Shown piece after piece: positions 1 to 7,212 of a stretch of 27,640 nucleotides of DNA. Numbering within the stretch: the first letter of the stretch is position 1; the number at the start of each line of letters is the position of its first letter. Origin of the DNA: a virus. Where the stretch lies: the IMG/VR virus record IMGVR_UViG_3300021957_000233, positions 1-27,640 of that record; one strand, given 5' to 3'. The notes below the pieces were generated by a model. The model worked only from the letters and a program-made list of their open reading frames with translations, was not told the origin of the DNA and did no database searches. The position numbers and the translations under genes are program-made.

Positions 1-94
1 TAGTGGAAGAGTCTTCTAGCATATACCTTACAGTAGCATATCTTATTCCCTGTTTATCCTCTTCATTAAAAGCCTTTAGTATTTCTTTCCACAT
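1..94 (-). CDS. Partial small protein with N-terminal Trp tag (5' end only)
   Basis: The first 31 codons of a gene that runs off the left edge of the window; translation starts MWKEILKAFNEEDK. The start ATG at 94 follows AAGGAGAG, a good Shine-Dalgarno sequence, and lies 2 bases after the stop of the upstream 33-residue gene, so it is translated as part of the same operon. The N-terminus carries the W-K-E-I-L-K motif shared with several other small genes here. The visible part is acidic and probably helical. Function is unknown. The start is well supported; length and fold cannot be judged. Confidence 0.75.
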   Translation of the reverse strand, partial: MWKEILKAFNEEDKQGIRYATVRYMLEDSST

Positions 95-96
95 AC

Positions 97-198
97 CTAT
101 CTCTCCTTTCTTTTGTAATGGGGTTTGTTAGGTCTAACCTTTTCGCTTTTTTGACTTGGTTCTCCCTTCCTGCGCCTTATTCTATTTTTCCTCTTCAT
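97..198 (-). CDS. Very small, highly basic protein (33 residues)
   Basis: A 33-residue reading frame starting MKRKNRIRRRKG and ending PHYKRKER. More than a third of its residues are Lys or Arg and there is no hydrophobic core, so it is probably disordered and nucleic-acid binding if expressed. The ATG at 198 follows AGGGATTA, a modest ribosome site, one base after the stop of the upstream gene and two bases before the next start. This spacing matches the tight packing of the operon and is the main reason to call it. A longer frame upstream of the ATG would overlap the preceding gene and is not used. It could be a minor DNA-condensing virion peptide or a chance frame. Confidence 0.5.
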   Translation of the reverse strand: MKRKNRIRRRKGEPSQKSEKVRPNKPHYKRKER

Positions 199-199
199 A

Positions 200-433
200 T
201 TAATCCCTATCTGTAAAGGCTCCTCTTGCTTTAGGCAAACCCTCAAGTAGAATATAATCACCGTTCTTATGTAGGGAAACCTTTTCCATCTCATTAAGTT
301 TCTCCTTGAGTTCTTTCTTAGAAAGACCTGTGGCTTTTTCTAGGGGTTCTAAACCTGAAGCACCACCTTCGTCTTTTAAGGTACGGATAATAATTGCTTC
401 TATGTTTTCTTTTAATATTTTTTTCCAATTCAT
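200..433 (-). CDS. Small winged-helix-like protein with N-terminal Trp tag
   Basis: A 77-residue protein. It starts MNWKKILKENIEAI, the Trp tag seen in several neighbours. Residues about 25-70 read like a small helix-turn-helix with a wing: a helix, then EKATGLSKKELKEKLNEMEK as a putative recognition region, then HKNGDYILLEG as a two-stranded wing. This is pattern reading, not a database match. The ATG at 433 follows AAGGTGA with a 7-base gap; an in-frame GTG at 442 lies inside this ribosome site and is therefore rejected. Likely a DNA-binding accessory protein; transcription factor or packaged DNA-binding protein are both possible. Confidence 0.72.
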   Translation of the reverse strand: MNWKKILKENIEAIIIRTLKDEGGASGLEPLEKATGLSKKELKEKLNEMEKVSLHKNGDYILLEGLPKARGAFTDRD

Positions 434-443
434 TTTATTCACC

Positions 444-797
444 TTAGTTTTTGGGTTTATCTGTATAAATATACAAATATGCTCCTGCTCCTGATGTTCT
501 TTTTACATCTTCTGTTTCATACATATTTCTTAAATATTGTCTAAGTGCAAATAAATGTTTTTCACGCTTCCTATTTAATTTTTGTTGAAAAGAAGTAGCC
601 TCCCTTCTCATCCCATTATCAATTAATATGCGTTTATAGGTTAATATCACATTAGGGTAAAATGAGTTTTTAAAATAACCGTCGCTATCAGGGGTCTTTA
701 AAGGACTAGGTACATCTGTTGTTTCTATAACTTGTCTTATTGCTTGTCTAAACAAATCACCATTTAATGTAGCCTTTATTATATTTTCCCACTTCAT
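444..797 (-). CDS. Small helical protein with N-terminal Trp tag
   Basis: A 117-residue protein of unknown function starting MKWENIIKATLNGDLF, with the Trp tag. The middle part (about residues 40-90) is rich in Lys, Arg and aromatic residues, including RKREKHLFALRQYLRNMY, which suggests an amphipathic basic helix that may touch nucleic acid. The C-terminus is AYLYIYTDKPKN. The ATG at 797 overlaps the stop of the upstream gene (ATGA) and follows GGGGGAAC, so the longer TTG start at 812 is not preferred. No known family is recognised. Its position in the run of tagged small genes after the head-tail adaptor suggests a late accessory or virion protein. Confidence 0.7.
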   Translation of the reverse strand: MKWENIIKATLNGDLFRQAIRQVIETTDVPSPLKTPDSDGYFKNSFYPNVILTYKRILIDNGMRREATSFQQKLNRKREKHLFALRQYLRNMYETEDVKRTSGAGAYLYIYTDKPKN

Positions 798-1021
798 TTT
801 TTGTTCCCCCAATTCTTTGCACCAACTTTTCTACATTGAACTAAAGCACCAGAAGCATAAGCCGAGGGCCACTTCTTATACCTAGAACGAACTTTGTAAT
901 AACAGGCATCTTTTTTACCTTTAGATTTACCACCCCTACGAGTCTTTTTCTTAGTCCTCTTAGAACCTTTCTTACGACGAGACTTACTTTTCTTTTGAAT
1001 AATGTCCCACCAAATGTCCAT
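794..1021 (-). CDS. Small basic protein with the KWPSAYASGALVxCRKVGAxNW motif
   Basis: A 75-residue protein. Residues 1-12 (MDIWWDIIQKKS) are a variant of the Trp tag; residues 12-37 are almost entirely Lys, Arg, Ser and Gly; residues 38-75 form a compact C-terminal motif with Cys40 and Cys63 around KWPSAYASGALVQCRKVGAK. From memory this C-terminal motif recurs in small proteins of marine phages and giant DNA viruses, annotated only as a domain of unknown function; I cannot verify the family number. The two cysteines could bind metal with other residues or form a disulfide. ATG at 1021 follows GAGGCGAT. A DNA-binding virion protein is a reasonable guess; it is not shown by the sequence. Confidence 0.75.
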   Translation of the reverse strand: MDIWWDIIQKKSKSRRKKGSKRTKKKTRRGGKSKGKKDACYYKVRSRYKKWPSAYASGALVQCRKVGAKNWGNKK

Positions 1022-1030
1022 AATATCGCC

Positions 1031-2125
1031 TCAATCGTTATCTAAATAGTAACTAATTCTTTTCTTTAGAATTAGTAGTTTCTCCACATCTTGTTTATAA
1101 GAATCAAACTTTGATTTAATATCAATACCTGTGGTATCATCACCAACCAAAACATAAGAATCGTCACTAGCAAATAATTCACACGCTACCAGTTTAGTAG
1201 CGGCTTCTTCAATAATTGCAGGTACTCTGTGTGTACCGTAAGTATAAGTTAATTTAACAGAATGTTTTCTGTGTAGGGGGTAGTCTGTTCGGAAGAAAAT
1301 ATCTCCTGTATCTTTCATGTCCCACCAAGTTTCATTTCTATCATAATTTTCTTTATTTGTAAAAGCAGTAGCAGAAAGTCCTGAACCCGAAGTAGAAATA
1401 GTACATGCTGAACCATCACTTCCGGGCAATAAAGAAACAATTGTAATGTTTTCATTTTCTTCTACATTAGCGTAAAAAAAGTCCGAAATGTTATATGTAG
1501 TAGATGTATCTTGTAGGGTTTTATTAGTAGTAGCACCTGTAAATTTAGCAGTTAATGTAGGGGGTTGTTCATTTATTAAATATGCTATTTCATGTGCAGT
1601 TGTTCTACTTCCAAATGCTTTATTAAATTGAGAAGCAGTAGCAGCAGTTCCAGCAGTAAGAGTCCAAGTTAAACTCCCCGCTACTAATGTTATAGATGTA
1701 ATATTTGAATAGTCAGTAATACTAACAGTAGATACTGCGGAAGCAATATCTTTATATGCGTTTCCCTCCCAAAAAGCAATACGAATAATTTTTCTAGCAT
1801 TTTCATTCTCTAAACGAATTTTTCCCACATAGTCTTCATATAAATGGTTGTAGGCCGTGTCATATTTAAAATCATGAAACTCGTTTTCAGCCATATTTTC
1901 TCTCCAAGAATTGTTAGTAAATTCATCTATATAGTCCTCAGCCCTACGAATTAAATCTCCTACTTCTTCTAATGTTGGTGAGGTAGCCCCTGTTGCACCA
2001 ATAGATATAAAATCAGCAATACCCATTAAAGCCGCTACTTTCACTGCCGTTGTATAGGCCCCATTACCTGCTGAATAATTTACAACATTTAATGAGGGGT
2101 CGGATTGAACATTAATTTTTACCAT
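1031..2125 (-). CDS. Head-tail adaptor (gp6-like) with a beta-rich insertion
   Basis: A 364-residue protein that probably forms the ring joining the portal to the tail or neck. In HK97 gp6 and related adaptors a small helical protein docks under the portal. Here the N-terminal part (about 45-125) has helices such as LEEVGDLIRRAEDYIDEFTN and the C-terminal part (about 290-364) has AIIEEAATKLVACELF followed by a long helix ending KQDVEKLLILKKR, the order expected for the family. Between them, about residues 136-255 are rich in Thr, Ser, Val and Gly and look like a beta-sandwich insertion. The protein is about three times the length of HK97 gp6. ATG at 2125 is preceded by GGGAGATGAATAAGT and lies 2 bases after the 798-residue gene. 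The adaptor call is moderately sure; the insertion's role is unknown. Confidence 0.65.
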   Translation of the reverse strand: MVKINVQSDPSLNVVNYSAGNGAYTTAVKVAALMGIADFISIGATGATSPTLEEVGDLIRRAEDYIDEFTNNSWRENMAENEFHDFKYDTAYNHLYEDYVGKIRLENENARKIIRIAFWEGNAYKDIASAVSTVSITDYSNITSITLVAGSLTWTLTAGTAATASQFNKAFGSRTTAHEIAYLINEQPPTLTAKFTGATTNKTLQDTSTTYNISDFFYANVEENENITIVSLLPGSDGSACTISTSGSGLSATAFTNKENYDRNETWWDMKDTGDIFFRTDYPLHRKHSVKLTYTYGTHRVPAIIEEAATKLVACELFASDDSYVLVGDDTTGIDIKSKFDSYKQDVEKLLILKKRISYYLDND

Positions 2126-2127
2126 AC

Positions 2128-4524
2128 TTATTCATCTCCCACAGATATTTTTAGTTTCAACAACTTCTTTAATATTTCGGTCTTTAACTTATTTTTCCCT
2201 ACATTAAAGGTACTTTGAAACCCTGATATAGTTTTACCTGACACGGTTTTATTTGTAGAACCCAATGTTGATGCACCCCTCTTTACAGAAAAATTTGTAG
2301 ATTTAGTACCAAGACTTATTCTAATCCCATGAGAAGCCTTAAAATCGTACTCGGCAGTTAATCCCTTCTTATCAAATTTATATTCTAAATTTAAATTACC
2401 TTTATATTGAATCATAGCCACTGAATTTTCTACTTGTTTTTCGGAGTTTTGTAAAGCAGTACCTTGTGTGTCGTCTTTATTGTTATTAACATCAATAAAC
2501 AAGTCTGCACCTATCAAGGGCCACAAAATCAATTTAACCAATTTTTCCTTATCTTCCTTACTCATAGATATTTCATCTTTCTTAAAATACTCTTGTAATA
2601 GGGCTGGTTTAAAGTTTGAAATTTTATTACCACCTTCTTGTGGGTAGTTAGTCTGTAACCAATCATCCCATTCATCTGCTGAAAGGGTATTAAAATCTAA
2701 CTCCCCCAACTTAGTACTTACTTCCCCTTCACCCTGTCTAACTAAAAAATTAACAGCAGATGATTTTAGTTCGTTAATATCCTCAACATCTGTTGTATAT
2801 TTTTTAACATTTTTAATAAAATCTGTTAATTCACTTTCTAGAACACTAGCGTTATCAATAAAATTTTCAGGTAATTCTTCAAAACCTAAAGCGTTTTGGT
2901 TTTTATTTAATATTTCATTAATTATGGGTGTAATGGTGTTTTCTACATATTCTAAAAACATTTCCTTATCACCATCAAGAATTAATTCCATCATTTCGGT
3001 TTCATATAATTGGGAGTAATTTATATTATCTTCATACCCACTAGTCATTTCTTCCCTAGATTGGGCTTTACCACCTTTGGTAATTCTTGTATATTCGTAT
3101 AACATATCTACAATTTCATTCAGTAAACCAGTTCCAGCAAAAGCCTCTTTTATTCTTTTAACTAAATCAAGTTGATTTTCTTTTTTATCTATTTCAATAG
3201 TTATTTTATCTAAATCTCCTATTTTTTTATCACTAGTTGAGTCTTTGATTTGTTTTTTTCCACTAAATGTTTTCTTAACACCCGGAGTTTGACCTAATGT
3301 TTCACTGTAATGTTTAACACCTCTAATTTTAGCAGGATTCCAGTCGTAAATATTAAAGGAATAATCAGTTTGATTATCTGATTCTAAGAATTTTTTAAAA
3401 CCTACTATTTCCTTTTCGTGATTTTCTAAAAAGTAATCAACCATTTCATCAATAGTTAAACTTAAGTCTCTTTTGCCTAATTTTCTAGTACCGTCATCTT
3501 CTAAGGGTGTAACCATTTCTGATGGTGGAGTGACTGTATTTAAATTAAAAAGTGTTTCTATTTCTTTATAGACCTCTCCTAACAAATTACTTTCATCAAT
3601 AGAAATACCTTGAAGTTGTTTAGGTACACCCTTTTGTTTTACCCATATTCCGTTGGTCACTAGTTTGTTTAATAAATTGTCAACAAATTGCTTACTATTA
3701 TAATTCAGTAAAGAAATTCTTTCTTTAGGTTCCATGTCATAAATTGCTTGAAGGTATTCTTCCACCGACATACCTCTATCAGACCTTTTTCTGTTTTCTG
3801 GTAATAGCAATTGTCCTTTTTGAAAACTTCGTAAGTAATCTTCCAAAGAAGTATTAGCCTCTTTTGGGTTGTAAATATAAGGCACAACCCCTTCCTTAAA
3901 CATTTTTAATGTGTTAATTAGTGATTCCTTTATACCATCAGTAACGGCTTTTTGTTGAATCCAAGCGTTGATTAATTCTAAACTTTCTGGGTCGGTATCA
4001 CCAAGACTAGTCCTTCCCTCTATGTCTTGTAATCTATTAAAAACCAAAACAGCCTTTTTACCGCTAGGGCTTAATTCCATAGTATCATTAATAAGCAATT
4101 CTCCAAATAATGCTTTATTAGATTCTGTATCTTCAACATCTAGAGCATAGTTTTGGGCAGTACCCTCCACTATGTCATTTAAAGTAAATTGTTTTTCACC
4201 CTCTTTGACTTGCATTAGTATGTCCAGTTCTTCTTCCCCTTTACCTGAATAAATAGTTTTATCTAATAATGGTTTAAAAACATCGGATTCAATGTTTTCC
4301 TTTAATACTTCAAGATAGGCGGCCTTATTAATTTTATCAAATTCCGCATCATCGTATCCTGTGAAACCTTCGTGGTTTTTTTGAATCCAATCAATTAATC
4401 TTTTATTAAGAGATGGTTCTGTGTTATTAATAAAATCTATCATAGTAGACTTAGATAAATCTTCTGTCCACTTTACCCCATCAGTAATGGGGGCATATTC
4501 TCTAATTCCGGGGACTCTTACCAT
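2128..4524 (-). CDS. Large unrecognised virion-module protein (798 residues)
   Basis: A 798-residue protein with no domain I recognise, no signal peptide and no membrane segment. Residues 1 to about 640 are mainly charged and helical, with many Asp, Glu, Lys and Asn. The last 120 residues differ: they begin DLFIDVNNNKDDTQG and continue with alternating hydrophobic stretches such as LNLEYKFDKKGLTAEYDFK, suggesting a C-terminal beta domain. Near the N-terminus VKWTEDLSKS is a weak echo of the Trp tag. The ATG at 4524 follows GGGGGTGA. It sits between decoration-type head genes and the head-tail adaptor, so a minor head or neck component or an internal (ejected) protein is plausible. An enzyme cannot be excluded. 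Confidence 0.7.
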   Translation of the reverse strand: MVRVPGIREYAPITDGVKWTEDLSKSTMIDFINNTEPSLNKRLIDWIQKNHEGFTGYDDAEFDKINKAAYLEVLKENIESDVFKPLLDKTIYSGKGEEELDILMQVKEGEKQFTLNDIVEGTAQNYALDVEDTESNKALFGELLINDTMELSPSGKKAVLVFNRLQDIEGRTSLGDTDPESLELINAWIQQKAVTDGIKESLINTLKMFKEGVVPYIYNPKEANTSLEDYLRSFQKGQLLLPENRKRSDRGMSVEEYLQAIYDMEPKERISLLNYNSKQFVDNLLNKLVTNGIWVKQKGVPKQLQGISIDESNLLGEVYKEIETLFNLNTVTPPSEMVTPLEDDGTRKLGKRDLSLTIDEMVDYFLENHEKEIVGFKKFLESDNQTDYSFNIYDWNPAKIRGVKHYSETLGQTPGVKKTFSGKKQIKDSTSDKKIGDLDKITIEIDKKENQLDLVKRIKEAFAGTGLLNEIVDMLYEYTRITKGGKAQSREEMTSGYEDNINYSQLYETEMMELILDGDKEMFLEYVENTITPIINEILNKNQNALGFEELPENFIDNASVLESELTDFIKNVKKYTTDVEDINELKSSAVNFLVRQGEGEVSTKLGELDFNTLSADEWDDWLQTNYPQEGGNKISNFKPALLQEYFKKDEISMSKEDKEKLVKLILWPLIGADLFIDVNNNKDDTQGTALQNSEKQVENSVAMIQYKGNLNLEYKFDKKGLTAEYDFKASHGIRISLGTKSTNFSVKRGASTLGSTNKTVSGKTISGFQSTFNVGKNKLKTEILKKLLKLKISVGDE

Positions 4525-4535
4525 AAATTCACCCC

Positions 4536-5009
4536 CTAGTTAGAAAGGGCGTAAATCTCTAGTGTGGTGAAATTATCAGCAATAATTTTAATTCCGTTCC
4601 TACAAATAATTCCTAAACCTCTAACATCATCACCTGTATTAGCGGCTACTAGAATTTTAGCAATTTGGTTATCGCCATCTATACAGGTTAAGGCTTGACC
4701 TACTTTGTTTCCACCTGTTGTAGAAACTGATAATTCAAAGTCCGTACCATTAGTTATAGAAACAATTGTGGCTCCTGCTGGAATACCATCTCCTGTAACA
4801 AACATACCTACCTTTAACAGTGCAGTATCTAATGTGACAATTGTGGGGTCGTTATTATAGTTTGATATGGCTACAACATCGTTACCGTTATTGTCAAACA
4901 CATTAATAACCGACGCAGTAGCACCGTTATAATATATCAGTCCGTCAAATGTTCCACCAATTGAAGACAATTGGGTATTACTCGTTAGTTTAGTTGAATT
5001 TACAGGCAT
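4536..5009 (-). CDS. Beta-rich head decoration-like protein
   Basis: A 157-residue protein made of Val, Thr, Gly and Asn-rich strands without charged helices, as in capsid decoration or fibre-type proteins. Residues about 55-100 contain VGMFVTGDGIPAGATIVSI followed by NGTDFELSVSTTGG; this 'G-M-x-V-x-G-x-G-I-P-x-G-T-x-I' module is common in phage structural proteins. The ATG at 5009 (MPVNSTKL) is chosen over the in-frame upstream ATG at 5036 because it has AGAGGGA before it and because the TATA box at 5047-5054 would start transcription near 5025, after the longer start. It is thus probably expressed from its own promoter as well as by read-through, fitting a protein needed in many copies. Confidence 0.72.
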   Translation of the reverse strand: MPVNSTKLTSNTQLSSIGGTFDGLIYYNGATASVINVFDNNGNDVVAISNYNNDPTIVTLDTALLKVGMFVTGDGIPAGATIVSITNGTDFELSVSTTGGNKVGQALTCIDGDNQIAKILVAANTGDDVRGLGIICRNGIKIIADNFTTLEIYALSN

Positions 5010-5046
5010 AGTTGGTTCCCTCTTAGTATAAACCAAGCAGGGCTAT

Positions 5047-5054
5047 GTTATAAA
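5047..5054 (-). promoter_or_regulatory. Archaeal-type TATA box for the decoration-like gene at 5009
   Basis: TTTATAAC on the minus strand inside TAATCTTTATAACATAGCC. The block TAATCTTTATA is identical to the one before the capsid operon at 8343, and TAGCC also follows in both. It lies in the 23-base gap after the 107-residue gene. Initiation about 25 bases downstream would give a short leader that still contains the AGAGGGA ribosome site of the gene starting at 5009. Seen in sequence; promoter activity is inferred. Confidence 0.5.
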
Positions 5055-5059
5055 GATTA

Positions 5060-5383
5060 CTACTCTTCTTCGCTTTCACAAAGGGAAAGTAAGGTAGATT
5101 TAGAATCTTTAAAGGCAAAACTAATACCTTGACTACGAAGGTAGGATTGTAATTCTCTCTTAGTCATAGATGAGAAATCAGGAGAAGATGAAGTATCATC
5201 AACCTCTGTTGAGTCTTCTAAGATTTCCTCAACAAGGGTTTCAACCTCTTCTTCTTCCAAAATTTCAAATCCATTTCTAATGAAAATATCACGCATTTCT
5301 TCGGAAACTTCATACTCATAATTACCTAAGTATGCTCTTCCAAATACTACCTTAGTACCACCTGTGATATTTTTAACTCTCAC
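5060..5383 (-). CDS. Small head-module protein with C-terminal SAP/HeH-like domain
   Basis: A 107-residue protein in three parts. Residues 1-42 are a small mixed domain with GGTKVVFGRAYLGNYEYEV; residues 43-68 are very acidic and Ser-rich, probably a flexible linker; residues 70-103 contain MTKRELQSYLRSQGI and KSTLLSLCESEE, which has the helix-extended loop-helix pattern of SAP, LEM or HeH domains. Such domains are common at the end of small phage proteins encoded beside the capsid gene. The start is GTG at 5383, supported by GAGGTGAT 5 bases upstream; an ATG start is absent. Likely a head-completion or capsid-associated protein that contacts DNA; the role is inferred from position. Confidence 0.68.
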   Translation of the reverse strand: MRVKNITGGTKVVFGRAYLGNYEYEVSEEMRDIFIRNGFEILEEEEVETLVEEILEDSTEVDDTSSSPDFSSMTKRELQSYLRSQGISFAFKDSKSTLLSLCESEEE

Positions 5384-5392
5384 AAAATCACC

Positions 5393-5992
5393 TCAAAGTA
5401 GACCGTATGCTCTAATTCTAAATGTACCAATGTCACCGTTCACAACAGCACCCGTTGAAAGAGTAGATGGCTCAAGAACCAAATATTCTCCATTAGCGGA
5501 AAGTGCGGCAGTTTCTTGAAACAAAGCACCCGTGGCGAGTAACTTAGTATTTAGTTGAACCAAGTTATTTTCCTGTCCCATAATTTCAATGTGGGTAAGT
5601 CGGGAAAGTCCCAAATCCGATGCAAGTAGGGAAAAGTTATTCCCAACAATAGTAATTTCATCATTAGTAGCATCTGCTCCAATATCGGAAACAACCATAG
5701 TGTCTGCACCGTCAATACTAACAATAGTAACTTCACCGTCATTTCCACCAGTAGCGGAAGAACCTAGTGTAATGGTACTTCCTACTGAATAAACCGTAGA
5801 TGCGTTAAGAGCAGTTCCAGATTTACGAAGAATCGTATTAGTAGCCGCAGTATAATCTACTGTTGTTGTTATAGACGCAGTAGCACCTAGAGTTACATTA
5901 AGAATACAATCAACATAGTAATAATGTCCTTGAACCTTTGGTGCAGTAGAACCTAGATGGTCTGCTATAAATGTAATTGCATTTAATCCCAT
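5393..5992 (-). CDS. Beta-rich capsid-associated protein next to the major capsid gene
   Basis: A 199-residue protein directly after the major capsid gene. It is dominated by short Thr/Ser/Ala/Gly/Val strands (ASITTTVDYTAATNTI, STVYSVGSTITLGSS) with few charges, and ends GDIGTFRIRAYGLL, as in proteins that sit on the capsid surface or form spikes. One cysteine (about residue 29) is present. ATG at 5992 has GAGGTG just upstream, and the gene begins 10 bases after the capsid gene stops, so it should be co-expressed with it. Decoration protein is the best guess; a tail-tube or fibre protein is an alternative. Confidence 0.65.
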   Translation of the reverse strand: MGLNAITFIADHLGSTAPKVQGHYYYVDCILNVTLGATASITTTVDYTAATNTILRKSGTALNASTVYSVGSTITLGSSATGGNDGEVTIVSIDGADTMVVSDIGADATNDEITIVGNNFSLLASDLGLSRLTHIEIMGQENNLVQLNTKLLATGALFQETAALSANGEYLVLEPSTLSTGAVVNGDIGTFRIRAYGLL

Positions 5993-6002
5993 TTATAACA
6001 CC

Positions 6003-7211
6003 TCATTGTAGGTCTAGGATTTTACCTTGACCACGGAAGTAAGTACAAACAGTTTCAGCAACAGTACGGTAAAGTCCTCGGTGTCCGAGTTTCCCATGTC
6101 CGAAAACATCAGCATTAATTCCACCTTCAAAGTATTCAGTAGGCTTCAATGTGCAAAGGAACAAGTTATCAGTATCTAGAATTAGCATATCCGAAATTCC
6201 TGCTCCTCCGTTAGGCATATCCTTAACAGGGATAATAGGGATATCGTGATAAGTAGCAACACGGAATCCCATTTCTCTTCCTTCAACACCCTTAATACCA
6301 TTGTGGGAAGGAGTAATTTCTGTTCTTCCCATAAAGCGTTCTTGTGCTTGAAGCAATTCTCCCAAAGTTTGAATAGTATCGTATCCTGTTAGAATAACCT
6401 TTGGTTGTCCACCACGAGCCATTAGGTTACGAAGTGCAGTGTTCAAAAGATTAACAGTAAGATTTCTTTCAGTACCACTGTTTGAATCAACATAGGATTC
6501 AAGGTATGGTGTGTTAGAAGTATGTCGGACTTGTCCGAACAAATCATTCTTTGAGGTTAAAGTACCCAAAGCATCAGTTTCAGCGAAGGTTGCAATAATC
6601 TTATAAAGAGTCATAAGTGAGTTATCAGCCTTTGTAGCGTGAGCATCAATACCCGTTCCAGCAACATTGGTTAAGTCCTGCAAAATCATTTTGTTCATAG
6701 ATTCAGCGTGGGAAATACCTACTTCTTCTCGGTAGTTAGCAATCAAGTCACCGATACCATCATCAAGTCCACCCATCAATTGAGCAACTTCTGAAATTTC
6801 AAAAGTGTGTGCAACAGTCTTAGGGGAAACATGAAGGTTTTTATAAACAGGCTTAACATTTGTAATACCTGAAAGTGCTGCATTCTCAGCAGTACCACCC
6901 AAATCGTCAAGGTCACTTACTGTGAAAGTATCTGCGGTTCCACCAATGGCTCTCTCCGACATAATTCTCCATCCACTAGACTTCCAAGGTTTCTTAGGAA
7001 GAATAGACAAAGCATTAATTTCACGGTTAATCATAGACCAAACTTTCTGTCCATAAACTAAATTATGAAGAGATGTATCTCCACCGGGAGTTGCTAAAGC
7101 GTGTCCTGCATGAATACCAGTAGTTGCGCCGGTTGCTTTTAGTAAGTTATCGCCACCTAATCCATAGGTTGCTCGCTCCAAATCTCCAATTGTCTTAAAA
7201 TATCCTGTCAT
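6003..7211 (-). CDS. Major capsid protein, HK97-fold type
   Basis: A 402-residue protein that should form the icosahedral shell. It follows the prohead protease/scaffold gene and precedes small beta-rich head genes, the classical order, and its length and composition fit the family. Visible points: a helical N-terminus MTGYFKTIGDLERATYG; SLHNLVYGQKVWSMINREIN; a central helical region RNLMARGGQPKVILTGYDTI typical of the axial domain; and an acidic to neutral end GLYRTVAETVCTYFRGQGKI. No long delta domain is seen before the fold, consistent with a separate scaffold. The ATG at 7211 is chosen because GAGGGGG lies 9 bases upstream; the longer in-frame start at 7256 would overlap the scaffold by 44 bases and has no ribosome site. 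Confidence 0.85.
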   Translation of the reverse strand: MTGYFKTIGDLERATYGLGGDNLLKATGATTGIHAGHALATPGGDTSLHNLVYGQKVWSMINREINALSILPKKPWKSSGWRIMSERAIGGTADTFTVSDLDDLGGTAENAALSGITNVKPVYKNLHVSPKTVAHTFEISEVAQLMGGLDDGIGDLIANYREEVGISHAESMNKMILQDLTNVAGTGIDAHATKADNSLMTLYKIIATFAETDALGTLTSKNDLFGQVRHTSNTPYLESYVDSNSGTERNLTVNLLNTALRNLMARGGQPKVILTGYDTIQTLGELLQAQERFMGRTEITPSHNGIKGVEGREMGFRVATYHDIPIIPVKDMPNGGAGISDMLILDTDNLFLCTLKPTEYFEGGINADVFGHGKLGHRGLYRTVAETVCTYFRGQGKILDLQ

Positions 7212-7212
7212 C

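Noticed and set aside
306-494. Open frames on the plus strand (for example here, 3968-4150, 5589-5792, 7937-8337, 11039-11221, 14291-14623, 21789-22022, 25482-25685)
   Set aside because: All lie opposite strong minus-strand genes, lack ribosome sites and have compositions typical of antisense shadows. No plus-strand gene is supported.
3705-3887. Short minus-strand frames inside larger genes (also 5551-5748 and 11309-11512)
   Set aside because: They are out of frame within confident genes, with no Shine-Dalgarno and unnatural composition.
5393-5992. Repeats or a CRISPR array suggested by Thr/Ser-rich, similar-looking stretches in beta-rich head genes
   Set aside because: The likeness is compositional; no regularly spaced identical repeats are present.
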